NCBI GenBank assembly: GCA_040218815.1
Contig: JAVJQS010000008.1
Coordinates: 62,001-126,000 of the forward strand
Length of the DNA: 64,000 bases
Source: JAVJQS01 sp040218815
Lineage (GTDB): Bacteria > Bacteroidota > Bacteroidia > Flavobacteriales_E > Vicingaceae
Reading direction: 5' to 3'
The stretch's first letter is position 1; the number at the start of each line of letters is the position of its first letter. Both the position numbers and the translations under genes were made by a program. Shown here one piece after another: positions 28,539 through 36,797 of the stretch. The notes under the pieces were generated by a model, which searched no databases, was not told the DNA's origin, and saw only the letters and a program-made list of their open reading frames with translations.

Positions 28539-28727
28539 CTACTCAATTCCACCAGTTCGATCGGCTTCGTTTTTGTATTTTTTTAATTCCATAATCCAAT
28601 AAACTAACCCGCCAAAAATTACTAGCGTAAATAAGATATTTGGAAGATTTCCCAATGGAGGGAGAATTGCAAAAGATGCATAAAAAATATCCCCTAATAA
28701 GTAAACAATTTCATTCCAAGTTATCAT
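28539..28727 (-). CDS. Small membrane protein of unknown function
   Basis: 62 residues: a short amphipathic start (MITWNEIVYLLGDIFY), one or two hydrophobic stretches (about residues 15-27 and 30-47), then a charged tail ending TGGIE. It resembles small conserved Bacteroidota proteins found beside purD (DUF6341-like, from memory and unverified). The terminator directly after it and the coding-like composition support a real gene. Function unknown. Confidence 0.6.
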   Translation of the reverse strand: MITWNEIVYLLGDIFYASFAILPPLGNLPNILFTLVIFGGLVYWIMELKKYKNEADRTGGIE

Positions 28728-28837
28728 AGCACTAGTGTTTTATATCAGTTAACAAAAATATTAAAATATATAATTGCCAAACTTTTTATTAAATTTTATT
28801 TTTTAATTGAATCTTTCAAATTAAAAATTTGATTCAA

Positions 28838-30913
28838 TTAGTAAAATTTTGATCGATTATCAGTTAAATCTGCTTTTTCTTTAAGAGCATTGAATACTGC
28901 TCCACTTTCAATAATTGAATTCATTCCTTGGATAGAATTAGCTCTAGCTTGGGCAATATTTGCTTCAGGTGGAACAGACTTACTTTCAATTGCTATTACA
29001 AAAACTCCACTATTACCTTTAATTGGCACACTCATTTGTCCTTTTTCTAAACTCATTGCCTTGCCAACCACATTAGGCTCTAAACCTATATTTGGAAGAG
29101 CAGGACTTGAGAATGTAACATTTTCTGCTGTTTCTATTGATAATCCTTGTTTAGAAGCCAACTCATTTAGGTCTGTAGTTCCTGCCATTTCTTCTTTCAT
29201 TAGAGCAGCTTTCTTTTCTTGACGAGCTAAAAACTCGACTCTATTTCTAACTTTCTCTAATGGAGCTGCACCTTCTAAATTTACTGATTCAACAATTGCC
29301 ACAATAAATGCTGCATCTGTATCATAAGCTTCAGAAATATCTCCCTCATTTGCTTCTTTTACCCATCTTGCTAAATCTCTAGCCGCAGTCAAACCTTGAA
29401 TTGTATTGTCAGATTCGCTTAAAGTTGCCGAACGTTTAGTAATATTCTTTTCGGTTATTGCCGCATCAAATGACTCCATGTCTGTTGCATCAATTGAAAA
29501 GCTATTTGCTTGATTAAATAGTTCAGCATAAGTTTCTTTGCTAGGAGTAATTTCCCGAGATACTGTTGCAATCTGAATCTTTTCTATTGGTTCAGTTCGT
29601 TCCAATATTTCAATTATATGGAAACCAACTCTACTTTTAATTTTTTCATAAGTTCCAGTCTCTGTTGTAAATAAAGCATCATTTAGCGCTTTTATCATTT
29701 TTCCTTCAGTTAACCAACCAAACTCACCACCTTTATCACTTGTTGCCTGATCGTCTGAAAATTGAACTGCAAGCTCTTCAAAGTTTGCTCCATTTTCTAG
29801 CATTTCTAATAAACTATCTGCTAATTTTTCAGCAACATTTTCCTCTTGTGTTTGAGTATTAATAAGGATATGTCGAGCTAAGACAGAATCTGGTGCTATT
29901 TTTTTAGCCTTTATTTTTTGAATGGTATAGGTATTGTTATTTAGTGTTGGCTGAGTAACATAACCTGTATCATTATTCCAAAGGGAAGTGTCGCTATTTG
30001 TTGGCGCTGTATTTATAGAATAGTAGACCGGGTCGAAACGATTATCCGAGTTAGCATTTACAAATAAAGAATCATTTTCAGCTTTTTGAAACTTAGTAAA
30101 AGTTTCATTAGCCCATTGATTTGCTTGATTAACATCTTCAATTGATGGATTGATTGGGAAATAAGCATAAGAGATTTTTCGACTTGCTTTTTGCTCATAA
30201 TCTGATTTATGTGCATTATAGTAATCTTTAATATCACCTTCACTTAATTGCACTAATGAATCAGAAACTGAGGCATAAGAGCGATAAACATACTTGAAAT
30301 TAACCGATGTTTTATTGCTTAGAAACTCTTTCTCAGCCAAATTAGTTGGGACATAAAGTCCCTTTTTAACCAAGGTATAATACTTGTCTATCCTTTGATT
30401 ACGCTTCAAAGCTCTTTCGAACTCTATCCACTGCTCTTTTACTTTAGGGTCATTATCTAGATTCTGGAGGAAATTTACAACAGCTGATGAGTTGAATTCT
30501 CCTGTTTCAGGATTAGTAAAAGCTTGTTTTACCTGCGGGTGTGGGTTATTTCCTTGAACCATATCAAATAATTCTTTAGAAGTTACCTCAATCCCTAACT
30601 CTTGCATTTGGTTACCTAACAAAATGTCAGACAGCATTTCTGTCCAAACTTGCTCACGAATTGTTGACTTTGTTCTTTCGTCCAACTCTTCTTCTGTTTG
30701 AGCTTGATAATTTTCATATGCTTTTTGGACCTTAATTTCAAATTCTTGAGGGTTAACAGTCGTCCCATTAACTTCTGCTAAATTTACTGGGCCTTGTTGT
30801 CTTCCTCCTTGTCCTGAGCTAAATAAATCACTCAATACAAATGCCATAATAGCACCACCTATGATAATAAGTACAAGCGTTGAACGCTCTCTGATTTTTC
30901 CAATAACTGCCAT
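28838..30913 (-). CDS. PpiD/SurA-like periplasmic peptidyl-prolyl isomerase
   Basis: 691 residues. One N-terminal membrane helix (about residues 13-32, LVLIIIGGAIMAFVLSDLFS) anchors a periplasmic body: a SurA-N-like chaperone region to about residue 330, then a parvulin rotamase domain from about 340 (VLARHILINT, FEELAVQFSDD, GGEFGWLTEGKM, RVGFHIIEIL). A second degenerate rotamase-like part may follow. Expected role: folding of outer-membrane and secreted proteins during exit from the Sec translocon. It is downstream of the coaX-lptC group on the same strand, with a separate promoter-like box. Confidence 0.9.
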   Translation of the reverse strand: MAVIGKIRERSTLVLIIIGGAIMAFVLSDLFSSGQGGRQQGPVNLAEVNGTTVNPQEFEIKVQKAYENYQAQTEEELDERTKSTIREQVWTEMLSDILLGNQMQELGIEVTSKELFDMVQGNNPHPQVKQAFTNPETGEFNSSAVVNFLQNLDNDPKVKEQWIEFERALKRNQRIDKYYTLVKKGLYVPTNLAEKEFLSNKTSVNFKYVYRSYASVSDSLVQLSEGDIKDYYNAHKSDYEQKASRKISYAYFPINPSIEDVNQANQWANETFTKFQKAENDSLFVNANSDNRFDPVYYSINTAPTNSDTSLWNNDTGYVTQPTLNNNTYTIQKIKAKKIAPDSVLARHILINTQTQEENVAEKLADSLLEMLENGANFEELAVQFSDDQATSDKGGEFGWLTEGKMIKALNDALFTTETGTYEKIKSRVGFHIIEILERTEPIEKIQIATVSREITPSKETYAELFNQANSFSIDATDMESFDAAITEKNITKRSATLSESDNTIQGLTAARDLARWVKEANEGDISEAYDTDAAFIVAIVESVNLEGAAPLEKVRNRVEFLARQEKKAALMKEEMAGTTDLNELASKQGLSIETAENVTFSSPALPNIGLEPNVVGKAMSLEKGQMSVPIKGNSGVFVIAIESKSVPPEANIAQARANSIQGMNSIIESGAVFNALKEKADLTDNRSKFY

Positions 30914-30939
30914 TAAAATCTGTTAAAAATTTAGGCTTG

Positions 30940-30947
30940 CGAATATA
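30940..30947 (-). promoter_or_regulatory. Candidate -7 box for the PpiD-like gene
   Basis: On the minus strand TATATTCG, a TAnnTTyG variant, 27 bases before the ATG at 30913. The same octamer is found upstream of the methyltransferase gene at 49447. Confidence 0.35.
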
Positions 30948-31026
30948 CGATAGTAAACTGAATTATAAAACAGCTTTTCTAGCTAAAATTCAGAGCACAA
31001 AGAAGCCTCAGGCAAATCTAACTTTA

Positions 31027-32295
31027 TTAGTCGTCTGCTTCAATTATTTTTAAATGCACAAGGTCAATTTTATTCTCGAATACCTTTTTTACGGTAAATA
31101 CAAATTGGCCAAATTTAATTTGCTCATTCATTTTGGGAATACTCTCAAACTGGTCAATAATTAAGCCTGCTAAGGTTTCATAATTATCTGATTCAGGTAA
31201 ATCTAAATGGTATTCAGAATTTAAATAATCAACCTCAAGTCTTGCGGCAAAAAGAAACTCCTCTTCATTTATTCGTGTTTCTATTAGTTCCTCTTTATCG
31301 TGTTCATCTTCTATCTCACCAAAAATCTCTTCAATAATGTCTTCAATAGTTAATATACCTGCTGTTCCACCGAACTCATCAACAATAACTGCAATACTTT
31401 TTCGCTGTTCAATAAAAATTTCTAAGATTTCATTTGCCGACATTGACATAGCAATTATTGGAACTGGTAGAAGAATAGATTTTACACTTTCTGGTTTCTT
31501 AAATAACTCAAAGGAATGAGTGTAACCTATAATGTTATCAATGTTGTCTCGATAGATTAAAATTTTTGACAAGCCAGTTTCTACAAACTTATCTTTTAAG
31601 GACTCGATATCTTCCTCAATTTCCATTGCGATAATTTCAGTACGAGGAATCATACAGTCACGTGCCTTTACTTTTGAAAAGTCGAGTGCATTTTGAAAGA
31701 TCTGGATTTCATGATCAACTTCGGCGGTGTCTTCATTGTTTTCTGTTCCTTCCTTAATGTAGTGTTCTAAGTCAATTCGTCCAAAGTTTAACTCAGTATC
31801 AGGCTGCAGATTTGGAGCAAACAGCTTAATCAACAATTCTGAGATCCCTATAACTATAAACATTGGAACCAACAAAATCCAATAAATAAGCAATAGTGGA
31901 AAGGCAAAAAACCTCAACATGTTATTCGGGTTTATTCTAAAAAGTGTTTTCGGAAGAAACTCCGCAGTAATTAAAATAATGATGGTGGAAACAACTGTTT
32001 GGACAAAAAGTATTAACCCTTCGCTTTGGACATAATTTCCAATTACCGGTTCTAAAATTTTAGCCATAAAAATCCCGTAAACAACAAGGGCAATGTTATT
32101 TCCCACTAACATAGCCCCAATAAAACGGGAAGGTTTTTTTAGAAAATTTGATATTATTTTCGCGAAGAAGTCGCCTTGCTTTCCGTCTAGCTCAATTTTA
32201 AGTTTATTGGCAGAAACAAAGGCAATTTCCATACCTGAAAAAAAGGCGGAAAAGACCAACATGCTAATTATTATTCCCCATTCAAAGCTTTCCAT
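31027..32295 (-). CDS. CNNM/CBS-domain (hemolysin/CorC-type) membrane protein, GldE-like
   Basis: 422 residues: an N-terminal CNNM (DUF21) domain with about four membrane helices (FFSGMEIAFVSANKLKIE is the typical opening), a CBS pair at about residues 200-330 (ARDCMIPRTEI and FGGTAGILTIEDIIEEIFGEI are diagnostic), and a C-terminal CorC/HlyC FAD-like domain. Such proteins act in divalent cation (Mg/Co) homeostasis; one paralogue, GldE, is associated with gliding motility in Flavobacterium. It is located just after lptC and a small membrane gene, the usual Bacteroidota arrangement. I cannot separate GldE from ordinary CorC-type paralogues here. Confidence 0.88.
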   Translation of the reverse strand: MESFEWGIIISMLVFSAFFSGMEIAFVSANKLKIELDGKQGDFFAKIISNFLKKPSRFIGAMLVGNNIALVVYGIFMAKILEPVIGNYVQSEGLILFVQTVVSTIIILITAEFLPKTLFRINPNNMLRFFAFPLLLIYWILLVPMFIVIGISELLIKLFAPNLQPDTELNFGRIDLEHYIKEGTENNEDTAEVDHEIQIFQNALDFSKVKARDCMIPRTEIIAMEIEEDIESLKDKFVETGLSKILIYRDNIDNIIGYTHSFELFKKPESVKSILLPVPIIAMSMSANEILEIFIEQRKSIAVIVDEFGGTAGILTIEDIIEEIFGEIEDEHDKEELIETRINEEEFLFAARLEVDYLNSEYHLDLPESDNYETLAGLIIDQFESIPKMNEQIKFGQFVFTVKKVFENKIDLVHLKIIEADD

Positions 32296-32322
32296 TAAAA
32301 TTAGTTGAGAGTTTGGGATAAT

Positions 32323-32529
32323 TTATTCATCATGCTTATGATTTTTCTTTTCATGAGAAATACGTTGACTGCGTCGCATAAAAAATAGAAAGATAGCAAT
32401 TACTGAAAAACCAAAAAAGTAAAGGGCATCAAAAACGCTATTCATAAATGTTTGATATAATGCAATTATAAAAGTGACGATGGAAAGCATCAGCCACATT
32501 TTCTCCATAAACTTTATTACTTTAATCAT
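32323..32529 (-). CDS. Small membrane protein next to lptC
   Basis: 68 residues with two hydrophobic helices (about residues 11-26 and 32-50), then a basic, His-rich tail (RRSQRISHEKKNHKHDE). The start at 32529 overlaps the lptC stop by 8 bases; an internal ATG at 32508 (MEKMWLML) would remove the overlap and is an acceptable alternative. The position between lptC and the CNNM gene suggests one transcript. Function unknown. Confidence 0.65.
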   Translation of the reverse strand: MIKVIKFMEKMWLMLSIVTFIIALYQTFMNSVFDALYFFGFSVIAIFLFFMRRSQRISHEKKNHKHDE

Positions 32530-33091
32530 TCTCGATCTCTATTGTTCCTCTGGGCTTCAATATACGATAATCTGTGAAATCTTCGTTTGAAATTAAGCCT
32601 TCCCCCATTAATACCTGATTTGCAGTTGTAATTTTTACAAAAACATCAGAAGTAATTTTTTGAGCTTTTTTATCCCAAACCAACTTTTCAGTGTTAAGTT
32701 GTTCTCCTTTATCATTTTTAACGACTACATCTTCTTCAGCTTCCATTCTATTTTCATGCGTTATATCAATTGCATAATTGGAAGTTAGTTCAGTAGTAAT
32801 GTTCATCAAGGAATCGAATATTTTTATGTGCACCCCTTTAGGCATTTCTCTGTATGGTTGTTCCCCACTGTAGTCATTCATAACTGGAGCGTTTAGTTGA
32901 AAAGCTACCTCCGCATCAGTGCTATAAAGAATTTCTACATTTTTTATTGATTGATCTGGAAACTGCTTGCTGAGGTCATACTTTTCGATTTCTTTCACAT
33001 CGTTTTCACAAGCAAAAAGCACCCCTAAAATGAACACTAAAGTCCATTTTAATGAGGTGCTTCTGCTATTTTTTTTTGAATGATGCTTCAA
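32522..33091 (-). CDS. lptC: LPS export ABC transporter periplasmic protein LptC
   Basis: 189 residues. An N-terminal hydrophobic segment ending LGVLFACEND looks like a lipobox (Cys near residue 28). The rest is an all-beta LptC/OstA-like fold (VEILYSTDAEVAFQLNAP, EQLNTEKLVWDKKAQKITSD, GEGLISNEDFTDYRI), the Bacteroidota form of the protein that bridges LptBFG and LptA in LPS transport. Its stop overlaps the next small gene, and it starts one base after the TPR gene stop, so translation is probably coupled. Confidence 0.85.
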   Translation of the reverse strand: MKHHSKKNSRSTSLKWTLVFILGVLFACENDVKEIEKYDLSKQFPDQSIKNVEILYSTDAEVAFQLNAPVMNDYSGEQPYREMPKGVHIKIFDSLMNITTELTSNYAIDITHENRMEAEEDVVVKNDKGEQLNTEKLVWDKKAQKITSDVFVKITTANQVLMGEGLISNEDFTDYRILKPRGTIEIEND

Positions 33092-34387
33092 TTAAAACCG
33101 AGCTTTAGTAGACTCTCCAACCCAACAACCTACTTCAACGGTGTCCCCTTCTTTAACACCTATAAAGAAGCAGTCTTCTTTTGTTGGAAAATACTTGCTG
33201 TAGCTTGCAATTTTCCCATTGGCTTTATCTGTTACAGAAGGGTCAATTGACTTTGCTTTGTTGTAATAATCTACAGCTAGCCAATAAATTGCTTTTGCTT
33301 TACAAACATCATCACTTGCACAAGTTGATGCACTTCCTGCAATCATATCTCCAATCATTAAGTAGGGTAAACCATAACCACTTTTTAATTCAGCTGCTTT
33401 TCTTGCATTTGATCGAGCTGCGGAATAAGAACCCATGCTGCTTTGAGCCTGAGCTAATTCGATATAGTAATCAGGCTTTTTTTCTTCATCCTGAGCCATT
33501 TCCAATGCCTGCTTGAAATAAGATTCAGCTGCTTTATAATCCTGATTTTTTAATGACATAATTCCCATTTTTTCAGAGGAGACTGCAGAAGGGCTTGTCT
33601 CATGCATTTTTTTCGCAATTTTAAAAAAGATAGGAGCATCAGTACAGCCTTTTCTGTCGAGCAAGTTTGCTGTACTTTCCATCCAACCAGCATCATCTTT
33701 ATTTTGCTCGAAATTTTTATTGGCCATATCAACCAATACCTCACAACTTAAGTATGAGCTTGCAACTTTTTCAACATTATCCTGAGCACGTTTGTAATAC
33801 TCTTGAGTCCTTTTACCTTCATATTTTGAAATATTATAAGAAGAAATATCACTCAATTTTGTGAAGGTTTCTACAACATCAGCGTCTGTGAGTTTCCCAG
33901 CACGCTCCATCAACACCGTAGCATTCATAAAAGATGCAATTGCACCAGCTTCTGATTCATTTCCACAGCCTTCAATTGATTTTTTAAGCGTGTTGTATAA
34001 TGGCTCAGGCTCATTGCTTCTATAACGTAGCATATCTGTGCCTTTTCGACCAAGTACTGCACATTCATTGCCAAAATATTCTATTCGTTGATCATAAATC
34101 ATAAATAGAGAGTCTATGTAGGCTTCTTTTTCTTCTTTTGTTTCGGCCTTTTTCATTTTGTACTCCATTAAATTAGTGCCGTCAACGTACATTTTTTCTG
34201 ATGATGCAGGACAAATTTTATAGGCAATGCTCCAAAATTTAAAAGCGTCATCATATATCTTTTGTTTGTAGTAGTCTCTATAAAGAGAGAGATTCTGTAC
34301 ACATTTAACGCTATCTGCTCCATATTTTTGAGCGGATGCAGTTAAGCTAAACAAAGCAATCAGGGAGATTAATCCTATCTTTTTCAT
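33092..34387 (-). CDS. Periplasmic TPR-repeat protein
   Basis: 431 residues. Signal peptide 1-19 (KKIGLISLIALFSLTASAQ). The body is helical with TPR-like units, clearest at YKAAESYFKQALEMAQDEEKKPDYYIELAQ. The C-terminus (GCWVGESTKARF) carries two conserved-looking cysteines. It sits between an outer-membrane protein gene and lptC, one base before lptC. Probable role: scaffold or assembly factor in envelope biogenesis; this is inferred from context only. Confidence 0.75.
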   Translation of the reverse strand: MKKIGLISLIALFSLTASAQKYGADSVKCVQNLSLYRDYYKQKIYDDAFKFWSIAYKICPASSEKMYVDGTNLMEYKMKKAETKEEKEAYIDSLFMIYDQRIEYFGNECAVLGRKGTDMLRYRSNEPEPLYNTLKKSIEGCGNESEAGAIASFMNATVLMERAGKLTDADVVETFTKLSDISSYNISKYEGKRTQEYYKRAQDNVEKVASSYLSCEVLVDMANKNFEQNKDDAGWMESTANLLDRKGCTDAPIFFKIAKKMHETSPSAVSSEKMGIMSLKNQDYKAAESYFKQALEMAQDEEKKPDYYIELAQAQSSMGSYSAARSNARKAAELKSGYGLPYLMIGDMIAGSASTCASDDVCKAKAIYWLAVDYYNKAKSIDPSVTDKANGKIASYSKYFPTKEDCFFIGVKEGDTVEVGCWVGESTKARF

Positions 34388-34418
34388 GTTATTGATTTTT
34401 ATTTCTATTTGTTTTGAG

Positions 34419-35765
34419 TTAATCGTATTTGCGTTGGATAAACCACTTATCGTTAATGGTTACTCCAACTTGAAAATTTAAATAGTCTTCTTGTGTTAAA
34501 CCTAATTCATCTTTTCCCCTGCGACCAACTTCAATACCAAAGTTTAAAGTTGAAAAGGTTTTTCTCAAGGGTAATGCTAGACCAAAGCTTATGCCAAACT
34601 CTTGAATGTCTTCCCCATTAACCGTTAGCAATGCAGTATTGTACTTTACTCCAGTTCTGAAACCAACTTGCTTAAAGTAGTTTCCAAAAGCAGAAATGTC
34701 ATTGTATTTTTCAAAACCAGCACTTATTAGATGATTGTTGGTAAAACTAATGCCTTGATCTAAATCTATATTGTTTCGGAGATAAATGGTGTAATCTAAA
34801 TTGAAAATCCAATTAAGCTTTTTCTCAATAGCAAAGCCCACTCCATAGCTAGGATAAATTTCAACATCGAACTTTTCACCAATCCTTACTGAGGCGGTAT
34901 CCTTGAAGTTTTCAAAACCGACTCTACCTGTATAGTTTCTTACTATTTCAGTTTGCTTGGCATTCAGCTGATCAATAGGGGAAGCAGTGAAAGCACCAAT
35001 TAATCTATAATTATTACTAATGTTTTTAAAATATTGGAACCCCAGGTCAAAATTAAACCCGTCAACATTTGTAATGCGTTGATCTAAAGTGTTGAAGAAA
35101 TTAGTGGTATTTGGTCCATATACTACCCTTCTAGAGTCAACTAATGAACCGAAAAGGTAATTTAAGGCAATACCAACTGAAAAGTTTTTTTCAAATTCAA
35201 AAGCTGTTCCAATGAACATTTGGTTTAAACCACCATTGCCTTCAAATACATAGGTAAGGTCATTTCCGTTAACTGATCCATTTGTCTCATAGTCATAACC
35301 AATACTACTATAAGGTTTTATTCCAAATCCCATTCCCCATTTTTCACCTAAGGGAAAGGCAAGTGACATGTGACTAAGTTGGGTATTACTACCAACTCGA
35401 CTTTGCTCATTATTAGTATATTCTACATTTCTTGAAAGAAGTCCAGCTTCAAAAGTTGTCAAGCTAATGTTGGAGTAAGAGGCTGGGTTTTTTGGATTGA
35501 TATAATTTGTCCCTCTATCATTTAGATTAGCACTGCTCCGTGAAAGTGAATCGTAAATTAAGGGTTTGTATTGGTATGGTCTCCATGCATACCCTGTTCC
35601 AGACATACCAAAGTTGCCATTAAAACTAGTATGGTTTAACAAGCCAATTCCATAACGAGAATATGGAGAGTCCGTGTACTTTTGAGCTACTATTCCACTG
35701 CTCAAAAAAAGCAAGGGAATGAATAGAGTAAAGGGGTTAATTCTGGTTATAGATAAGTATTTCAT
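34419..35765 (-). CDS. Outer-membrane beta-barrel protein (FadL/OmpP1-like, Bacteroidota type)
   Basis: 448 residues. Signal peptide 1-27 (cleavage after SSGIVAQ). The mature start DSPYSRYGIGLLNHTS and the INPKNPASYSNI motif mark a Bacteroidota barrel family regularly found beside coaX. Alternating amphipathic strands run to the end (FGLALPLRKTFSTLNFGIEVGRRG). Its start lies 29 bases inside the end of coaX, which indicates translational coupling. Cargo or partner unknown; an LPS or lipoprotein-related role is possible from context. Confidence 0.8.
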   Translation of the reverse strand: MKYLSITRINPFTLFIPLLFLSSGIVAQKYTDSPYSRYGIGLLNHTSFNGNFGMSGTGYAWRPYQYKPLIYDSLSRSSANLNDRGTNYINPKNPASYSNISLTTFEAGLLSRNVEYTNNEQSRVGSNTQLSHMSLAFPLGEKWGMGFGIKPYSSIGYDYETNGSVNGNDLTYVFEGNGGLNQMFIGTAFEFEKNFSVGIALNYLFGSLVDSRRVVYGPNTTNFFNTLDQRITNVDGFNFDLGFQYFKNISNNYRLIGAFTASPIDQLNAKQTEIVRNYTGRVGFENFKDTASVRIGEKFDVEIYPSYGVGFAIEKKLNWIFNLDYTIYLRNNIDLDQGISFTNNHLISAGFEKYNDISAFGNYFKQVGFRTGVKYNTALLTVNGEDIQEFGISFGLALPLRKTFSTLNFGIEVGRRGKDELGLTQEDYLNFQVGVTINDKWFIQRKYD

Positions 35766-36471
35766 TCAAGCCTTTAAGCACCAAATTTTGGTCTGCAAAG
35801 ATGCCATTTTTTAACTCTTTTTCAAAGAAATTTGCATCTCCTCCGCTTATAACTATTTTTAAGTCTGGAAATTGTCTTTTGTAGTCTACAATAAAACCCT
35901 GCATTTCGGCAATTAGTCCATTTACAACACCTGATAACATCGAGCTAATTGTACTACTGCCAATGGTTTTAGGTCTGTTTTCTTGTCCCCAATTTAGCAA
36001 AGGTAATTGACTAGTATAATGGTTGAGAGAATTAAGTCGTAATTGAACCCCAGGTGAGATTGCACCTCCTAAATAGTTTTTTTCGGCTGTTAAAAAATCA
36101 TAAGTAACACATGTGCCTGCATCGATTACTAAAAGAGCTTCATTTGGGAATAGCATTTGTGCTCCAACAACGGCAGCAATTCTATCTTTACCCAAAGTAT
36201 CAGGAGTTTCATATTCAATTGTAATCGGGATTGGTGTTTTATGAGAAAGTCGAATTAAAGAAGGATAATGCTTTTCGAGCTGTAGAACTTTCTCAGCTCT
36301 TGTGTTCACTGAAGAAATAATGGAGGCTGATATATCATATTCTGAAAAAATGGCCTTATTCTCATTCAATGCATCATTTGGTAAGCTTATAATTTGTAAA
36401 AGCTCACGACTTTCAAATAGTCCCAATTTGGTTCTGCTGTTCCCAATGTCAACTGCCAAATAATAAGCCAT
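35737..36471 (-). CDS. coaX: Type III pantothenate kinase
   Basis: 244 residues. It phosphorylates pantothenate, the first step of CoA synthesis, and is insensitive to CoA feedback as a family trait. ASKHA-fold motifs are VDIGNSRTKLGLFE at the N-terminus, DTLGKDRIAAVVGA, LVIDAGTCVTYDFL and GGAISPGVQLR. It is the first gene of a long minus-strand run toward PpiD and overlaps the outer-membrane protein gene by 29 bases. The divergent tRNA-Phe lies 91 bases upstream. Confidence 0.95.
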   Translation of the reverse strand: MAYYLAVDIGNSRTKLGLFESRELLQIISLPNDALNENKAIFSEYDISASIISSVNTRAEKVLQLEKHYPSLIRLSHKTPIPITIEYETPDTLGKDRIAAVVGAQMLFPNEALLVIDAGTCVTYDFLTAEKNYLGGAISPGVQLRLNSLNHYTSQLPLLNWGQENRPKTIGSSTISSMLSGVVNGLIAEMQGFIVDYKRQFPDLKIVISGGDANFFEKELKNGIFADQNLVLKGLNEILIYNQN

Positions 36472-36517
36472 AATTCAAAGCTAAGCAAAGGATTTAAAAA
36501 TGTTTGGAAAAGGGGGT

Positions 36518-36545
36518 GTTGAAAAGATTTTTATTTTTACATTTG
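36518..36545 (+). promoter_or_regulatory. Promoter of tRNA-Phe
   Basis: GTTG, 16 bases, TACATTTG (36538-36545): a good match to the Bacteroidota TTG / TAnnTTTG promoter. The -7 box ends 17 bases before the tRNA, leaving a short 5' leader. Confidence 0.55.
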
Positions 36546-36562
36546 CCGACCATTAAAAAGGA

Positions 36563-36635
36563 GGTGCCATAGCTCAGTTGGTAGAGCAAAGGACTGAAAA
36601 TCCTTGTGTCGCTGGTTCGATTCCAGCTGGCACCA
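36563..36635 (+). tRNA. tRNA-Phe (anticodon GAA)
   Basis: 73-base cloverleaf. The acceptor stem is GGTGCCA/TGGCACC with discriminator A, the D stem GCTC/GAGC, the anticodon stem AAGGA/TCCTT around CTGAAAA (anticodon GAA), and the T arm GCTGG-TTCGATT-CCAGC. All stems pair fully. The CCA end is not encoded. A rho-independent terminator follows 30 bases later. The last 16 bases (from 36620) plus 2 more are repeated downstream. Confidence 0.98.
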
Positions 36636-36637
36636 CT
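36620..36637 (+). repeat. tRNA-Phe 3'-tail repeat, copy 1 (within the tRNA)
   Basis: ATTCCAGCTGGCACCACT: the 3' half of the T arm, the acceptor strand and two flanking bases. It is the parent copy; identical (36776) and nearly identical (36944) copies follow. Confidence 0.9.
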
Positions 36638-36664
36638 AGAGAAACCAATTTCTTAAAATGGACT

Positions 36665-36700
36665 AAAAGCGAGCAAAATAAAAATGCTCGCTTTTTTATT
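36665..36700 (+). terminator. Rho-independent terminator of tRNA-Phe
   Basis: 11-bp stem AAAAGCGAGCA/TGCTCGCTTTT with a 9-base loop, running into TTTTTTATTTTG. It lies 30 bases after the tRNA. Confidence 0.85.
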
Positions 36701-36752
36701 TTGTTCGTGTTAAGCTTTAATGCGACAGCATTTAAATTGGTTTTTGACCTCG

Positions 36753-36791
36753 GGTGAAGCTGGCAAGGCTAAGCCATTCCAGCTGGCACCA
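36753..36791 (+). other. Candidate tRNA-like minihelix around tail copy 2
   Basis: GGTG-A-AGCTGG (36753-36763) can pair with CCAGCT-GG-CACC (36779-36790): ten base pairs with a small 1x2 internal loop, a 15-base loop that itself contains GGC-TAA-GCC, and an unpaired A at 36791 in the discriminator position. The order 5' acceptor-like GGTG, T-stem-like GCTGG/CCAGC and 3' TGGCACCA imitates the coaxial acceptor/T-arm half of the neighbouring tRNA-Phe. Whether it is transcribed or functional is unknown. Confidence 0.4.
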
Positions 36792-36793
36792 CT
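36776..36793 (+). repeat. tRNA-Phe 3'-tail repeat, copy 2
   Basis: 18 bases identical to 36620-36637, starting 156 bases further on. Flanks differ from copy 1, except that GCTGG (36759-36763) precedes it as in a T arm with an enlarged loop. It is a possible attachment-site remnant or part of a tRNA-like element. Confidence 0.9.
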
Positions 36794-36797
36794 TAAG

